Numbered from the stretch's first letter, positions 1 through 5,763 are shown. The stretch is DNA of 5,763 nt from an uncultured Collinsella sp. (GCA_902489515.1 CABUAL010000123.1:1-5763); one strand, 5' to 3'. Notes: generated by a model from the sequence alone, not told the origin. Made by a program: numbers and translations.

Positions 1-1350
1 TGCCGCCTCGCCGCCATTTGCAAAAATCTCGACAATCGTAGTGTCCGAAAGCACGCGCAGGTCGCGAAGCTCGCTGAGCTCGATCGACCTCTGGTCGCGC
101 CCATAGCCTTCGTCACCCATGTCGAGGGTAAGCATCCCGCCTGCATAGCGCACAAAGACACCCTTGCGGATTTCGAGCTCGACCATCTTGGTGCCCTCAC
201 AGGAAACCACAAGATCAAACAGGCGGCCCGGCTCCTCAACGGTTTCACCGCCTGTCGCGCGAACGCAGTCGCCGCGCATCCTCTCAATCTCGTGCGCCGG
301 CTGCTGGCAGAGCTTACCATCGCGCATGCTCAGCTCTCGCGGCACCGTCAACGCGCACTGCCACCCGCGCGCCACCGTCGGGTTTTCCGCCGTCGCATCG
401 GGGCAACCCGACCATCCGATCATCAAACGCCGGCCTGCAGCATCCTCAAAGGACTGCGGAGCATAGAAATCAAAACCGGCATCGACCATCGGGGGCATGC
501 CCTGCCCGACGATTTTAAAGCTCGGCGCCTCCCAATCGGCCTCGATGGGGAACCACACGCACTGATGCGGATTGCGGTAACGCCAACCATCGGCAGGCAC
601 ACCCTGCGGACAGCAAACGAGAACAAGCTCACCATCGAGCTCAAACAGATCGGGGCACTCCCACATAAAGCCAAAGTTCTCGTCCAGCTCAATGCGCGTC
701 GCATAGCTCCAGACCCCTAAATCACGCGAAGTATAGACAAGCACGCAGCCACGGTCGTCTTTCGTACGAGCGCCCAGAACCATGTAGTAGATACCATCGT
801 GCTCAAGGATCTTGGGGTCGCGCACGTGCGTACCGATATCGTCGGGGTAATCGACTGGTCCAACAGCCATGCGCTTCTCGCCCAATTCGTCGGGATTCTC
901 GGCAACCATATGAATCTGGTTTTGCTCACGGCCCGTCAACACGTAGTCGTAATCATCGCGGTCAAAATGCTTGACGTTGCCGGTATAGAAGTAGTGAATC
1001 TTGCCATCACGTACAAAGGCAGAACCAGAATACGCTCCGCTCGAATCCAAATCGGAATCGGGGAACAGCACGGGGCCGTGATTCTCGTACGTCACAAAAT
1101 CCTTTGTCGTCAGATGGTTCCAAAGCACTGGACCGCCATGCGCAGCATCGAAAGGATCGTATTGATGATAGATGTGATACGTATCACCAATCTGAACCAA
1201 ACCGTTGGGGTCGTTGAGCCAGCCAAGCTCAGGCTCCACATGGAACAGAAGCCTATCGGGGTCGGACGCGATGCGAGCCGCCGTCTCATCCTGTCCGGCA
1301 CGCCACTGCTCATAGTCCGCGCGTGTCACCTTGTTTTTTTGATTTAACAT
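1..1350 (-). CDS. scrB: Sucrose-6-phosphate hydrolase / beta-fructofuranosidase, GH32 (3' end beyond window)
   Basis: I translated the minus strand from ATG at 1350: 450 codons stay open to base 1, so the C-terminus is missing. The product is a GH32 enzyme, expected to hydrolyse sucrose-6-phosphate to glucose-6-phosphate and fructose in the cytoplasm; there is no signal peptide. Seen directly: nucleophile motif WLNDPNG (residues 44-50, Asp47), YSGS (107-110), RDP with the transition-state Asp178, and ECPD with acid/base Glu231. The beta-propeller spans about 33-345 and the beta-sandwich about 365 onward. The last visible residues, TTIVEIFANGGEA, match the near-terminal strand of the family, so only about 25-40 residues should be missing (family about 480-500). 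The start has only a weak ribosome-binding site (GAGAAAG, 9 nt away). It lies downstream of the permease gene behind a stem-loop. Plain sucrase versus phospho-sucrase cannot be settled by motif; the PTS neighbour favours the latter. Confidence 0.93.
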   Translation of the reverse strand, partial: MLNQKNKVTRADYEQWRAGQDETAARIASDPDRLLFHVEPELGWLNDPNGLVQIGDTYHIYHQYDPFDAAHGGPVLWNHLTTKDFVTYENHGPVLFPDSDLDSSGAYSGSAFVRDGKIHYFYTGNVKHFDRDDYDYVLTGREQNQIHMVAENPDELGEKRMAVGPVDYPDDIGTHVRDPKILEHDGIYYMVLGARTKDDRGCVLVYTSRDLGVWSYATRIELDENFGFMWECPDLFELDGELVLVCCPQGVPADGWRYRNPHQCVWFPIEADWEAPSFKIVGQGMPPMVDAGFDFYAPQSFEDAAGRRLMIGWSGCPDATAENPTVARGWQCALTVPRELSMRDGKLCQQPAHEIERMRGDCVRATGGETVEEPGRLFDLVVSCEGTKMVELEIRKGVFVRYAGGMLTLDMGDEGYGRDQRSIELSELRDLRVLSDTTIVEIFANGGEAA

Positions 1351-1373
1351 CGCCGTTGACTTTCTCGTCTATG

Positions 1374-1413
1374 GGGAAGGACGCTCGACTCACACGAGTC
1401 GAACGCCCTTCCT
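1374..1413 (-). terminator. Long stem-loop between permease and GH32 genes, terminator-like without U-tract
   Basis: Bases 1375-1390 and 1397-1412 form a 16-bp inverted repeat, extended by a C-G pair (1391/1396) to a 17-bp stem with a 4-nt loop. Read as minus-strand RNA, the two non-Watson-Crick positions are G·U wobbles; read as plus-strand RNA they are A·C mismatches. The structure is therefore better formed in the transcript of the operon. It begins 39 nt after the permease stop and ends 24 nt before the GH32 start. No U-run follows it on the minus strand, so it is not a classic intrinsic terminator. It may be a partial terminator of the U-less kind proposed in Actinomycetota, or a stem that protects the 3' end of the upstream message. 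Confidence 0.55.
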
Positions 1414-1451
1414 CAAATGAACTTATCCTCAGATTACACTGAACGGCTCAA

Positions 1452-2903
1452 CTAGAAGCTAACGTCGAAGCCAGCGCCAGCGCCCTCTTCATCGGTGGTC
1501 GGCACGCCCTTTGCCTTGTTGTAGGCAAAGATCAAGACGATCGGCACGATAAAGGCGATGAGATTGCCAGCCACATACCACACGAGGGTCTCGGGCGTGA
1601 CGATGAGCAGGCCAAGCACGCCGGTCAGACCCTGACCGATAGCGCGCACCTCAAAGAGCTTGACGAAGGCACCGCCGCAGCCTGCACCGATGCATGCGCA
1701 GATGAACGGAATGATCGAATAGCGCATGTTTGCAGCAAAGATAGCGGGCTCGGAGATTCCGACCAGCGTCGGGATAAAGGACGACATGCAGATGTTGCGC
1801 TCTTTGGAGTGCTTCTTGTGAATGAGGTACATACCGATGGCGCCGCCGCCCTGGGCGATGATGGAAACCGACCAGATGGCCTGGATGTAGTTGAAGCCAG
1901 TCGTGGCAACAAGGTTTGCCTCGATACCCTGGATGAACTGATGCGTACCGGTAACGACGAGCGGCTGCAGGAACGCGGCGAAGACAAAGGCACCAAAGAC
2001 GCCCATCCTGTTGTACAGGATATCGATTACGCCGGCGAGGACGTCACCGATCAGGTTACCGAGCGGGCCGAACACGGTGAACAGGGCGACGTTAGCAAGA
2101 ATCAGGGTAACGGTCGGGACAAAGACGAACGAAACGACCTCGGGGATGTACTTCTGGGCAATCTTTTCGACCTTGGCCATAAACCAGGCGGTCAGAATTG
2201 CAGGGAACACGCCGCCCTGGAAAGCAACCATGGGAATGGAGAGCGGACCAAAGTTCCAGTACTCAGCACCCGTCGGGTCCATAACGAACGTGTTGCGGTT
2301 CATAAGGCTCGGGTGAACCATGACGATACCGACGAGGATGCCCAGGATCGGGTTACCGCCAAAACGCTTGACTGCGCTGTACATAACCAGGACAGGCAGG
2401 TAGTCGAACGTGGTGGCGATAATGGCAAAGAAGCTTGCGAGGTTCTTGAGGAACTCGCTGTGATCGGCGAGGCTGCCCTCCATGCCAAAGAGGCCGTTGG
2501 CAACGATCAGCGACTTAAGGCCGATGATGATTGCAGCGCCGACGAAGGCGGGAATGATGGGGATAAAGATGTCCGAGAATACCTTGAGGACCGAGAAGAA
2601 CTTGCCCTTCTTGTCCGCCTCGGCGCCCTTGACCTCGGAAGCGCTGATCTCCTTAACGCCCGTCAGAGCCATAAACTCATCGTAAACCTTGTTGACGGTA
2701 CCGGTACCGAAGATGATCATGAGCTGGCCGCTGTTGTACAGCACGCCCTTGACGCCATCGATGTTCTCGAGCTCGGCCTTGTTGTATTTGCTCGTATCCT
2801 TGAGCACCAGACGCAGACGGGTCACGCAATGCGTGGCGCCCTCGATGTTCTCCAGTCCGCCGACGTTGTCGACGACTTGCTGGGACACTGCCTTGTAGTC
2901 CAT
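1452..2903 (-). CDS. scrA: PTS sucrose-family transporter subunit EIIBC
   Basis: This is an inner-membrane sugar permease of the phosphotransferase system (glucose/sucrose superfamily), which imports its sugar while phosphorylating it. With the chosen start it has 483 residues. The cytoplasmic EIIB domain covers about 1-85, with the phosphocysteine in the motif THCVTRLRL (Cys26). A Lys/Glu-rich linker follows (about 86-102), then a hydrophobic EIIC domain (about 105-465) with roughly ten membrane segments. EIIC carries GTHQF (His321) and GISEPAIF (Glu385), the latter matching the GI(S/T)EP signature of this family. No EIIA domain follows, so EIIA must come from elsewhere. ATG 2903 is preferred over in-frame ATG 2915 because GGAG lies 6 nt before it, while the upstream ATG has AAGGA directly abutting it. 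The gene follows the atypical GH32 by 45 nt, implying co-transcription. Sucrose is the likely substrate; trehalose or another beta-fructoside cannot be excluded. Confidence 0.92.
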   Translation of the reverse strand: MDYKAVSQQVVDNVGGLENIEGATHCVTRLRLVLKDTSKYNKAELENIDGVKGVLYNSGQLMIIFGTGTVNKVYDEFMALTGVKEISASEVKGAEADKKGKFFSVLKVFSDIFIPIIPAFVGAAIIIGLKSLIVANGLFGMEGSLADHSEFLKNLASFFAIIATTFDYLPVLVMYSAVKRFGGNPILGILVGIVMVHPSLMNRNTFVMDPTGAEYWNFGPLSIPMVAFQGGVFPAILTAWFMAKVEKIAQKYIPEVVSFVFVPTVTLILANVALFTVFGPLGNLIGDVLAGVIDILYNRMGVFGAFVFAAFLQPLVVTGTHQFIQGIEANLVATTGFNYIQAIWSVSIIAQGGGAIGMYLIHKKHSKERNICMSSFIPTLVGISEPAIFAANMRYSIIPFICACIGAGCGGAFVKLFEVRAIGQGLTGVLGLLIVTPETLVWYVAGNLIAFIVPIVLIFAYNKAKGVPTTDEEGAGAGFDVSF

Positions 2904-2909
2904 GTTCCT

Positions 2910-2913
2910 CTCC
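2910..2913 (-). promoter_or_regulatory. Ribosome-binding site deciding the EIIBC start
   Basis: The minus strand reads GGAGAGGAAC before ATG 2903, with GGAG 6 nt upstream. The alternative ATG at 2915 lies between AAGGA and this motif and has zero spacing, so it is an unlikely start. The 2903 start also gives the usual compact EIIB N-terminus (MDYKAVSQQVV). Confidence 0.6.
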
Positions 2914-2948
2914 ATTCCTTTTCTAAATCATAAAACGGTTCGTTGCCG

Positions 2949-4331
2949 CTACAGAGACGCGATCGTTGCGTTTGCGCACTTGAGCGCACCGTCGGTGACG
3001 GTAAGCGCCACACCCTGGCCCTGCTTGTTGCAGAAGCGAGCGTTGAGCGCAACATCATCGACAAAGATGGTCGCGATGTCGTCGTCGACGACCAGACGCA
3101 CATGGTGAGTGCCCTCGCCCTTAAAGAACAACGGACGCTCGAGGCCCATGTTGTTGACCTGGAACCACGGGTACTGGGGAGCCGGCGTGAACTCGAGCTT
3201 GCCCTCGCGCAGGTTGGCGCGGAACTCATAGGCAAGACCAGTCTCGGCGTCCTCGGCGAACTTGACCGAGAAGCCGGCAGCGTTACCGCCGAGCTCAATG
3301 TCGGCATCGAGCAAGTAGGTGGAGCCGGCATCCGCGGCGAGCACCTGCTCGACCTTGCCCGACTCGCAGGAAAGCTCAAAGGTCTCGACAGCCTTGCCCT
3401 CGCCAAAGGCGCCAAGCATGCTGTCGGGGAGCTTGGTGCCGAGCGTTCCGTCGGCACGCTGAACGATCTCGAGGGGCATAAAGGTGCCACCCCATAGGTA
3501 AGAGCTGGGGTCGCCGCCCTCGTCACGCGTAGGAACCCAACCAAAGAGAACGCGACGCTCGCCATCGAATGCGGTGCGAGCGGCGTAGTACGCGCGGCCG
3601 TCGAAGGAGTCGTCAGCGGGGGTAATCCAAGGACCGTTGATGGACTTGGACATGCGGTAACGGGTCTTGTTGCCGTCGCTGTACTCGGAAAAGACGAGGT
3701 ACCACCAGTCGCCCATCTTAAAGAGATCAGGCATCTCAAACATGGTGTACAGGCCCGGGTTCCACCAGTCGCCCTGGAACTCCCAGTTGGTCAGATCCTT
3801 GGAGGTGAACTTGACCAGGCGGCCGGTCATCAGACGCTTGTCCTCGCCCACACGCGTGCCGAGGATGAGCATGTACTCCTCGTTCTCCTCATCCCAAAGC
3901 ACAAAGGGATCGCGCCAGTTGCGGTCATCGTAACCCTCCTGGGGCGGAAGCAGCGTCTCGGCGATGTTCTTCTCCCACTTGACGGCGTCGTCGCTCGTTG
4001 CGTGAAGAAGAACCTGCTTCATCAAACGTGCGCGGACCTTATCGCGATTGCAACCAGTGTAGAGCGCATGGTACTTGTCGCCCACCTTAAACACCGTGCC
4101 GGCATAAATGTACTGGTCGACTTCCTCGTCGCCGCCGCGCTCAAGGCTCTCGCCAAAGTCCTTGTAGTTGACGAAATCCTTGGTCGTAGCGAGTGCCCAG
4201 CCAAACGGCTCTCCGAAAGGTTCGGGGTTACGCGTGTCACGCTGATGATAGAGATAGAACGTGCCGTCCTCGCCGTACGGCATGATGTCGCCTACCCAAA
4301 TTCCCTCAGGCTGGTAATACACCTTGTGCAT
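2949..4331 (-). CDS. Atypical GH32-family glycoside hydrolase (W-V-G-D nucleophile motif)
   Basis: The 460-residue cytoplasmic protein has no signal peptide. It has the GH32 layout: an N-terminal five-bladed propeller (about 1-300) and a C-terminal beta-sandwich (about 315-460). The RDP motif (Asp141, in NWRDPFVLW) and EMPD motif (Glu199, in TMFEMPDLF) match the GH32 transition-state stabiliser and acid/base. The nucleophile motif does not: where typical members have W-(M/L)-N-D-P-N-G, this one has IWVGDIMPYG, leaving Asp15 as the probable nucleophile. I recognise this as a recurring GH32-like subgroup in gut bacteria, usually annotated only as a family 32 or 43 protein, so I give no symbol. 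It is the first structural gene after the operator region and is followed by the permease after 45 nt. A phosphorylated or oligomeric fructoside is a reasonable substrate guess, not shown by sequence. In-frame GTG 4349 is a weaker start than ATG 4331, which has AAGGAAG 6 nt upstream. Confidence 0.85.
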   Translation of the reverse strand: MHKVYYQPEGIWVGDIMPYGEDGTFYLYHQRDTRNPEPFGEPFGWALATTKDFVNYKDFGESLERGGDEEVDQYIYAGTVFKVGDKYHALYTGCNRDKVRARLMKQVLLHATSDDAVKWEKNIAETLLPPQEGYDDRNWRDPFVLWDEENEEYMLILGTRVGEDKRLMTGRLVKFTSKDLTNWEFQGDWWNPGLYTMFEMPDLFKMGDWWYLVFSEYSDGNKTRYRMSKSINGPWITPADDSFDGRAYYAARTAFDGERRVLFGWVPTRDEGGDPSSYLWGGTFMPLEIVQRADGTLGTKLPDSMLGAFGEGKAVETFELSCESGKVEQVLAADAGSTYLLDADIELGGNAAGFSVKFAEDAETGLAYEFRANLREGKLEFTPAPQYPWFQVNNMGLERPLFFKGEGTHHVRLVVDDDIATIFVDDVALNARFCNKQGQGVALTVTDGALKCANATIASL

Positions 4332-4337
4332 CCGAGA

Positions 4338-4344
4338 CTTCCTT
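4338..4344 (-). promoter_or_regulatory. Ribosome-binding site deciding the atypical GH32 start
   Basis: AAGGAAG on the minus strand lies 6 nt before ATG 4331. The longer reading from GTG 4349 would place this motif inside the coding region and has no comparable site of its own. It would add six charged residues (MERKSR) that are not needed for the fold. Confidence 0.65.
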
Positions 4345-4373
4345 TCCACGACATACTAACTCGGTACAATGGC

Positions 4374-4402
4374 AAGATATGTCAATCGTTTTCATATGTC
4401 AA
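4374..4402 (-). promoter_or_regulatory. Sigma-70-type promoter of the GH32-permease operon
   Basis: On the minus strand a perfect -35 hexamer TTGACA (4402-4397) is followed, after exactly 17 nt, by TATCTT (4379-4374; 4 of 6 matches to TATAAT). Transcription would start near 4367, giving a leader of about 36 nt before ATG 4331. The -35 hexamer lies inside operator B, and operator A fills the spacer and touches the -10. The arrangement is that of a repressible promoter. Confidence 0.72.
4379..4395 (+). promoter_or_regulatory. Operator A for the LacI-family regulator
   Basis: The 17-bp site ATGTCAATCGTTTTCAT is centred on 4387. It is an imperfect inverted repeat (ATGnnAA...TTnnCAT) extended by AT on both sides. 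It lies between the -35 and -10 of the operon promoter. Three similar sites occur at 4396-4412, 4443-4459 (inverted) and 5545-5561. Confidence 0.72.
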
Positions 4403-4412
4403 ACGTTTTCAC
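4396..4412 (+). promoter_or_regulatory. Operator B for the LacI-family regulator
   Basis: The site ATGTCAAACGTTTTCAC is centred on 4404, in the same orientation as operator A and 17 bp from it. It contains the -35 hexamer of the operon promoter on the complementary strand, so a bound repressor would mask it. The core CAAACGTTT resembles LacI/GalR-family operators with a central CG. Confidence 0.72.
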
Positions 4413-4442
4413 ACCAATACGTCTTTTCGCAGTTCCAGTCGT

Positions 4443-4459
4443 CGGCAAACGGTTGACAT
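4443..4459 (-). promoter_or_regulatory. Operator C, inverted and more degenerate
   Basis: Read on the minus strand the site is ATGTCAACCGTTTGCCG, centred on 4451. The left arm and core match the other copies, while the right arm is degenerate. It sits 47 bp upstream of operator B and 64 bp (about six helical turns) from operator A, a distance compatible with an auxiliary or looping site. It could also be a decayed copy, since one half is poor. Confidence 0.5.
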
Positions 4460-4514
4460 ATGCCGGTGAACGGTCATCAGAGGCGTTTGAGGAATTCTTT
4501 TGGCACGGGATGAA

Positions 4515-5525
4515 CTACGCGGTTTTGCCCTCAATGAGTTCAACGGGGAGCTTGATATTCGATTCGGGATTATCGCCGTTAATAAGAGCGATGATGGATT
4601 GCGCCGCGAGCTCTCCGATGCGATCGATATCTTGACGTATGGTTGTTAAGTCAGGCATAAACGTCATAGTTCGGCGGGCACCATCCGCGCCCACGACCTT
4701 AATATCGTCTGGAGCGCTCAAGCCGCGCTGCTTCATCACGTTGAGACAGATGGCCGCCATCGTATCGTCTCCCGCAAAGATGCCGTCAATATCGGGGTTC
4801 TCATCGAGGATCTTCGCAACGACCGCGCCCTTTTCGTCGTCGGGCTTAACGAACTCAACCTCACGGACAAGCGCGGACAAACCGGCCTGCTCAACAACAT
4901 CGAGGTAGGCATCGGTACGCTTATTGGCAGGCATGCGCATGCGGCTATTGCTGCGCAGGCACAGGATACGCCTGCAGCCGTCATCAATCAGACGGCGCGT
5001 GGCGAGCTCGCCGATGCCATAGCTGTCACTTGCAATCTGGACAGAGCCCTCGCCGAGATCGCAGTCGATGCCAACCAGGCTCAAGCCCATCTCGGCATAT
5101 GCCTCGGCACCGATATTGAGGGAGTTGACGATGACACCGTCAACCATATTGCGGCGGAGCATGTCAATATAGGAACGCTCAAGATCGGGTCGATTGGCGC
5201 TGTTGCACAGCAACATCTTAAAGCCGTTTTCCGCTAACGTGCGCTCGACCGCCTGCACAACCTGAGCATGGAACGGGCTGCTCACAAAGGGAACGATCAT
5301 ACCGATAAGATTCAGGCGACCGTTGAGCATGGCACGGGCGATATCGTTGGGCGTATAGTTGATGCGCTCCATCGCGGCATGGACCTTATCGCGGGTCTCT
5401 TGGCTAATATAGCCGCGATTATTAAGCACGCGAGATACCGTAGTAGGCGAAACCCCCGCCACCGCTGCAACTTCCTTGATGCCAGGCTTAGCAGAATCCT
5501 TAGAACGAGCGCCCTCGCGAGCCAT
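4515..5525 (-). CDS. scrR: LacI/GalR-family transcriptional repressor of the sucrose operon
   Basis: The 336-residue protein is of normal length for the family. The N-terminal helix-turn-helix covers about residues 15-36 (IKEVAAVAGVSPTTVSRVLN), and the hinge helix NDIARAML follows at about 60-67, which inserts into the operator's minor groove in known members. The periplasmic-binding-protein-like sensor domain (about 73-330) contains ASDSYGIGELATRRLI, where the family more often has a D-N pair, and FAGDDTMAAICLNVMKQRG. Start ATG 5525 is chosen because GGGAGG lies 5 nt upstream. In-frame ATGs at 5546 and 5540 would make the coding region overlap operator D or its edge and lack a comparable site. 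It lies directly upstream of the operon on the same strand, and the only clear operators flank it. The ligand is presumably a sucrose-derived sugar; the symbol rests on context. Confidence 0.9.
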   Translation of the reverse strand: MAREGARSKDSAKPGIKEVAAVAGVSPTTVSRVLNNRGYISQETRDKVHAAMERINYTPNDIARAMLNGRLNLIGMIVPFVSSPFHAQVVQAVERTLAENGFKMLLCNSANRPDLERSYIDMLRRNMVDGVIVNSLNIGAEAYAEMGLSLVGIDCDLGEGSVQIASDSYGIGELATRRLIDDGCRRILCLRSNSRMRMPANKRTDAYLDVVEQAGLSALVREVEFVKPDDEKGAVVAKILDENPDIDGIFAGDDTMAAICLNVMKQRGLSAPDDIKVVGADGARRTMTFMPDLTTIRQDIDRIGELAAQSIIALINGDNPESNIKLPVELIEGKTA

Positions 5526-5530
5526 AGCAC

Positions 5531-5536
5531 CCTCCC
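5531..5536 (-). promoter_or_regulatory. Ribosome-binding site deciding the repressor start
   Basis: The minus strand reads GGGGGAGGGTGCT before ATG 5525, with GGGAGG at 5 nt spacing. This is the strongest Shine-Dalgarno match in the window. It sets the start seven codons inside the longest possible reading frame. Confidence 0.7.
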
Positions 5537-5544
5537 CCATCAAC

Positions 5545-5561
5545 ATGTCAAACGTTTACAT
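5545..5561 (+). promoter_or_regulatory. Operator D at the repressor gene's own start
   Basis: The site ATGTCAAACGTTTACAT is centred on 5553 and is the most symmetric of the four copies (ATGTnAA...TTnACAT). It lies 20 nt upstream of the repressor ATG, in the probable promoter or leader. This suggests autorepression, and possibly DNA looping to operators A-C about 1.1 kb away. Confidence 0.7.
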
Positions 5562-5584
5562 ACGAACAAAGCATACCCCAACAA
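5557..5584 (-). promoter_or_regulatory. Possible promoter of the repressor gene
   Basis: On the minus strand TTGTTG (5584-5579) and TATGTA (5562-5557) are separated by 16 nt. Both hexamers are weak matches to sigma-70 consensus. The -10 would overlap operator D, consistent with autorepression, and transcription would start near 5550. No better pair was found between 5526 and 5650. Confidence 0.3.
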
Positions 5585-5664
5585 CAGCGGGAAGACGGTA
5601 ACAGCACAAGTAAGTAAACGACTCATCCAAATAATTAGGAGAGTTCCGCCTAAAGGGTGACTCC

Positions 5665-5670
5665 AAAGGA
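5665..5670 (+). promoter_or_regulatory. Ribosome-binding site of the small plus-strand ORF
   Basis: AAAGGA lies 6 nt before ATG 5677. It is as good as the sites of the recognised genes and is the main support for translation of the small ORF. Confidence 0.4.
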
Positions 5671-5676
5671 CCCCAC

Positions 5677-5763
5677 ATGGCCGGTTTTGGGTTATTTTCC
5701 AAAACATCCCGCACTGATATCTTCTGTATTGAAGACGTCGATGGTGCACCCGTATACCATTGA
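5677..5763 (+). CDS. Possible small protein or leader peptide, 28 residues
   Basis: This short ORF runs divergently from the repressor gene. It begins MAGFGLFSKTSRTDIF and ends in DGAPVYH; the TGA stop occupies the last three bases of the window. AAAGGA lies 6 nt upstream of the ATG. I do not recognise the protein. It has one Cys, a short hydrophobic N-terminus (GFGLF) and no obvious membrane helix. Within it are two small inverted repeats, at 5684-5690/5699-5705 (7 bp) and 5720-5724/5731-5735 (5 bp), which could form RNA hairpins in a leader. It could be a real small gene, a leader peptide of a gene to the right, the start of a frameshifted gene, or chance. No convincing promoter was seen upstream. 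Confidence 0.35.
   Translation: MAGFGLFSKTSRTDIFCIEDVDGAPVYH

Noticed and set aside
164..1347. Several plus- and minus-strand frames of 67-182 codons over the left GH32 gene
   Set aside because: They are shadows. The real gene is open across the whole stretch to the window edge, with all three GH32 catalytic motifs in frame.
1351..1366. GTCAACGGCG near the left GH32 start as a fifth operator
   Set aside because: Only about seven bases match one half of the motif and there is no second arm.
1413..1451. Internal promoter for the left GH32 (TTGAGC, 18 nt, GATAAG on the minus strand)
   Set aside because: Both boxes are poor and the start would lie just before the stem-loop; not strong enough to list.
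1809..2933. A 374-codon open frame on the plus strand, antisense to the permease
   Set aside because: Its composition is rich in Asp, Glu, Arg and His with no fold-like pattern, as expected from the mirror of a GC-biased membrane-protein gene. The opposite strand has an unmistakable EIIBC.
2822..3739. A 305-codon minus-strand frame overlapping the atypical GH32 and the permease start
   Set aside because: It is Ser/Thr/Arg/Pro-rich low-complexity translation in a shifted frame of two real genes, with no domain motif.
4379..4412. Operators A and B as CcpA-type cre sites
   Set aside because: The core TGAAAACGTTTGACA looks similar, but one extra base breaks the 14-bp cre symmetry. The same motif recurs beside the local LacI gene, which explains it better. 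Dual use is not excluded.
4461..4514. Terminator after the repressor gene
   Set aside because: No stem-loop or U-run is present between the repressor stop and the operon promoter, so read-through is possible.
5611..5626. Operator-like ATGAGTCGTTTACTTA on the minus strand
   Set aside because: It shares ATG and CGTTTAC with operator D, but the arm spacing is two bases short and the AA of the left arm is missing.

Overview
The window is a sucrose/fructoside utilisation locus. It is densely coded, with all recognisable protein genes on the minus strand. In transcription order (right to left) they are: a LacI-family repressor (5525-4515); a 183-nt control region with a promoter and three repressor-type operators; an atypical GH32-family glycosidase (4331-2949); a PTS sucrose-family EIIBC permease (2903-1452); and a canonical GH32 sucrose-6-phosphate hydrolase (1350 to beyond the left edge). 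The fairly high GC, strong GC-ending codon preference, Shine-Dalgarno-led starts and PTS-based sucrose uptake suggest an anaerobic gut Actinomycetota such as Collinsella (Coriobacteriia). That placement is an inference from style and protein flavour, not a database result.

How the genes would work together: the membrane EIIBC imports and phosphorylates the sugar, using a phosphoryl group from an EIIA that is not encoded here. The leftmost GH32 would split sucrose-6-phosphate into glucose-6-phosphate and fructose. The second GH32-like enzyme lacks the usual N-D-P-N-G nucleophile motif and has W-V-G-D instead, but keeps the R-D-P and E-x-P-D motifs. It may act on a different fructoside or phosphorylated oligofructoside. 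No fructokinase is visible; one could lie beyond the left edge.

Regulation can be read from the DNA. Four copies of a 17-bp imperfect palindrome, ATGTCAAnCGTTTnCAT, occur only in the two intergenic regions flanking the LacI gene. Two sit in tandem exactly on the operon promoter (-35 TTGACA, 17-bp spacer, TATCTT), one is inverted upstream, and one lies at the repressor's own start. This predicts repression of the operon and autorepression. A 17-bp stem-loop without a U-tract separates the permease gene from the leftmost GH32 and could set their relative expression.

Right edge (5526-5763): the repressor's upstream region, then a possible 28-codon plus-strand ORF with a good ribosome-binding site whose stop codon is the last three bases of the window. 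I see no tRNA, rRNA, CRISPR array, insertion sequence or phage gene. No wholly new system is evident. The most interesting points are the atypical GH32 beside a canonical one, the operator architecture and the small divergent ORF.
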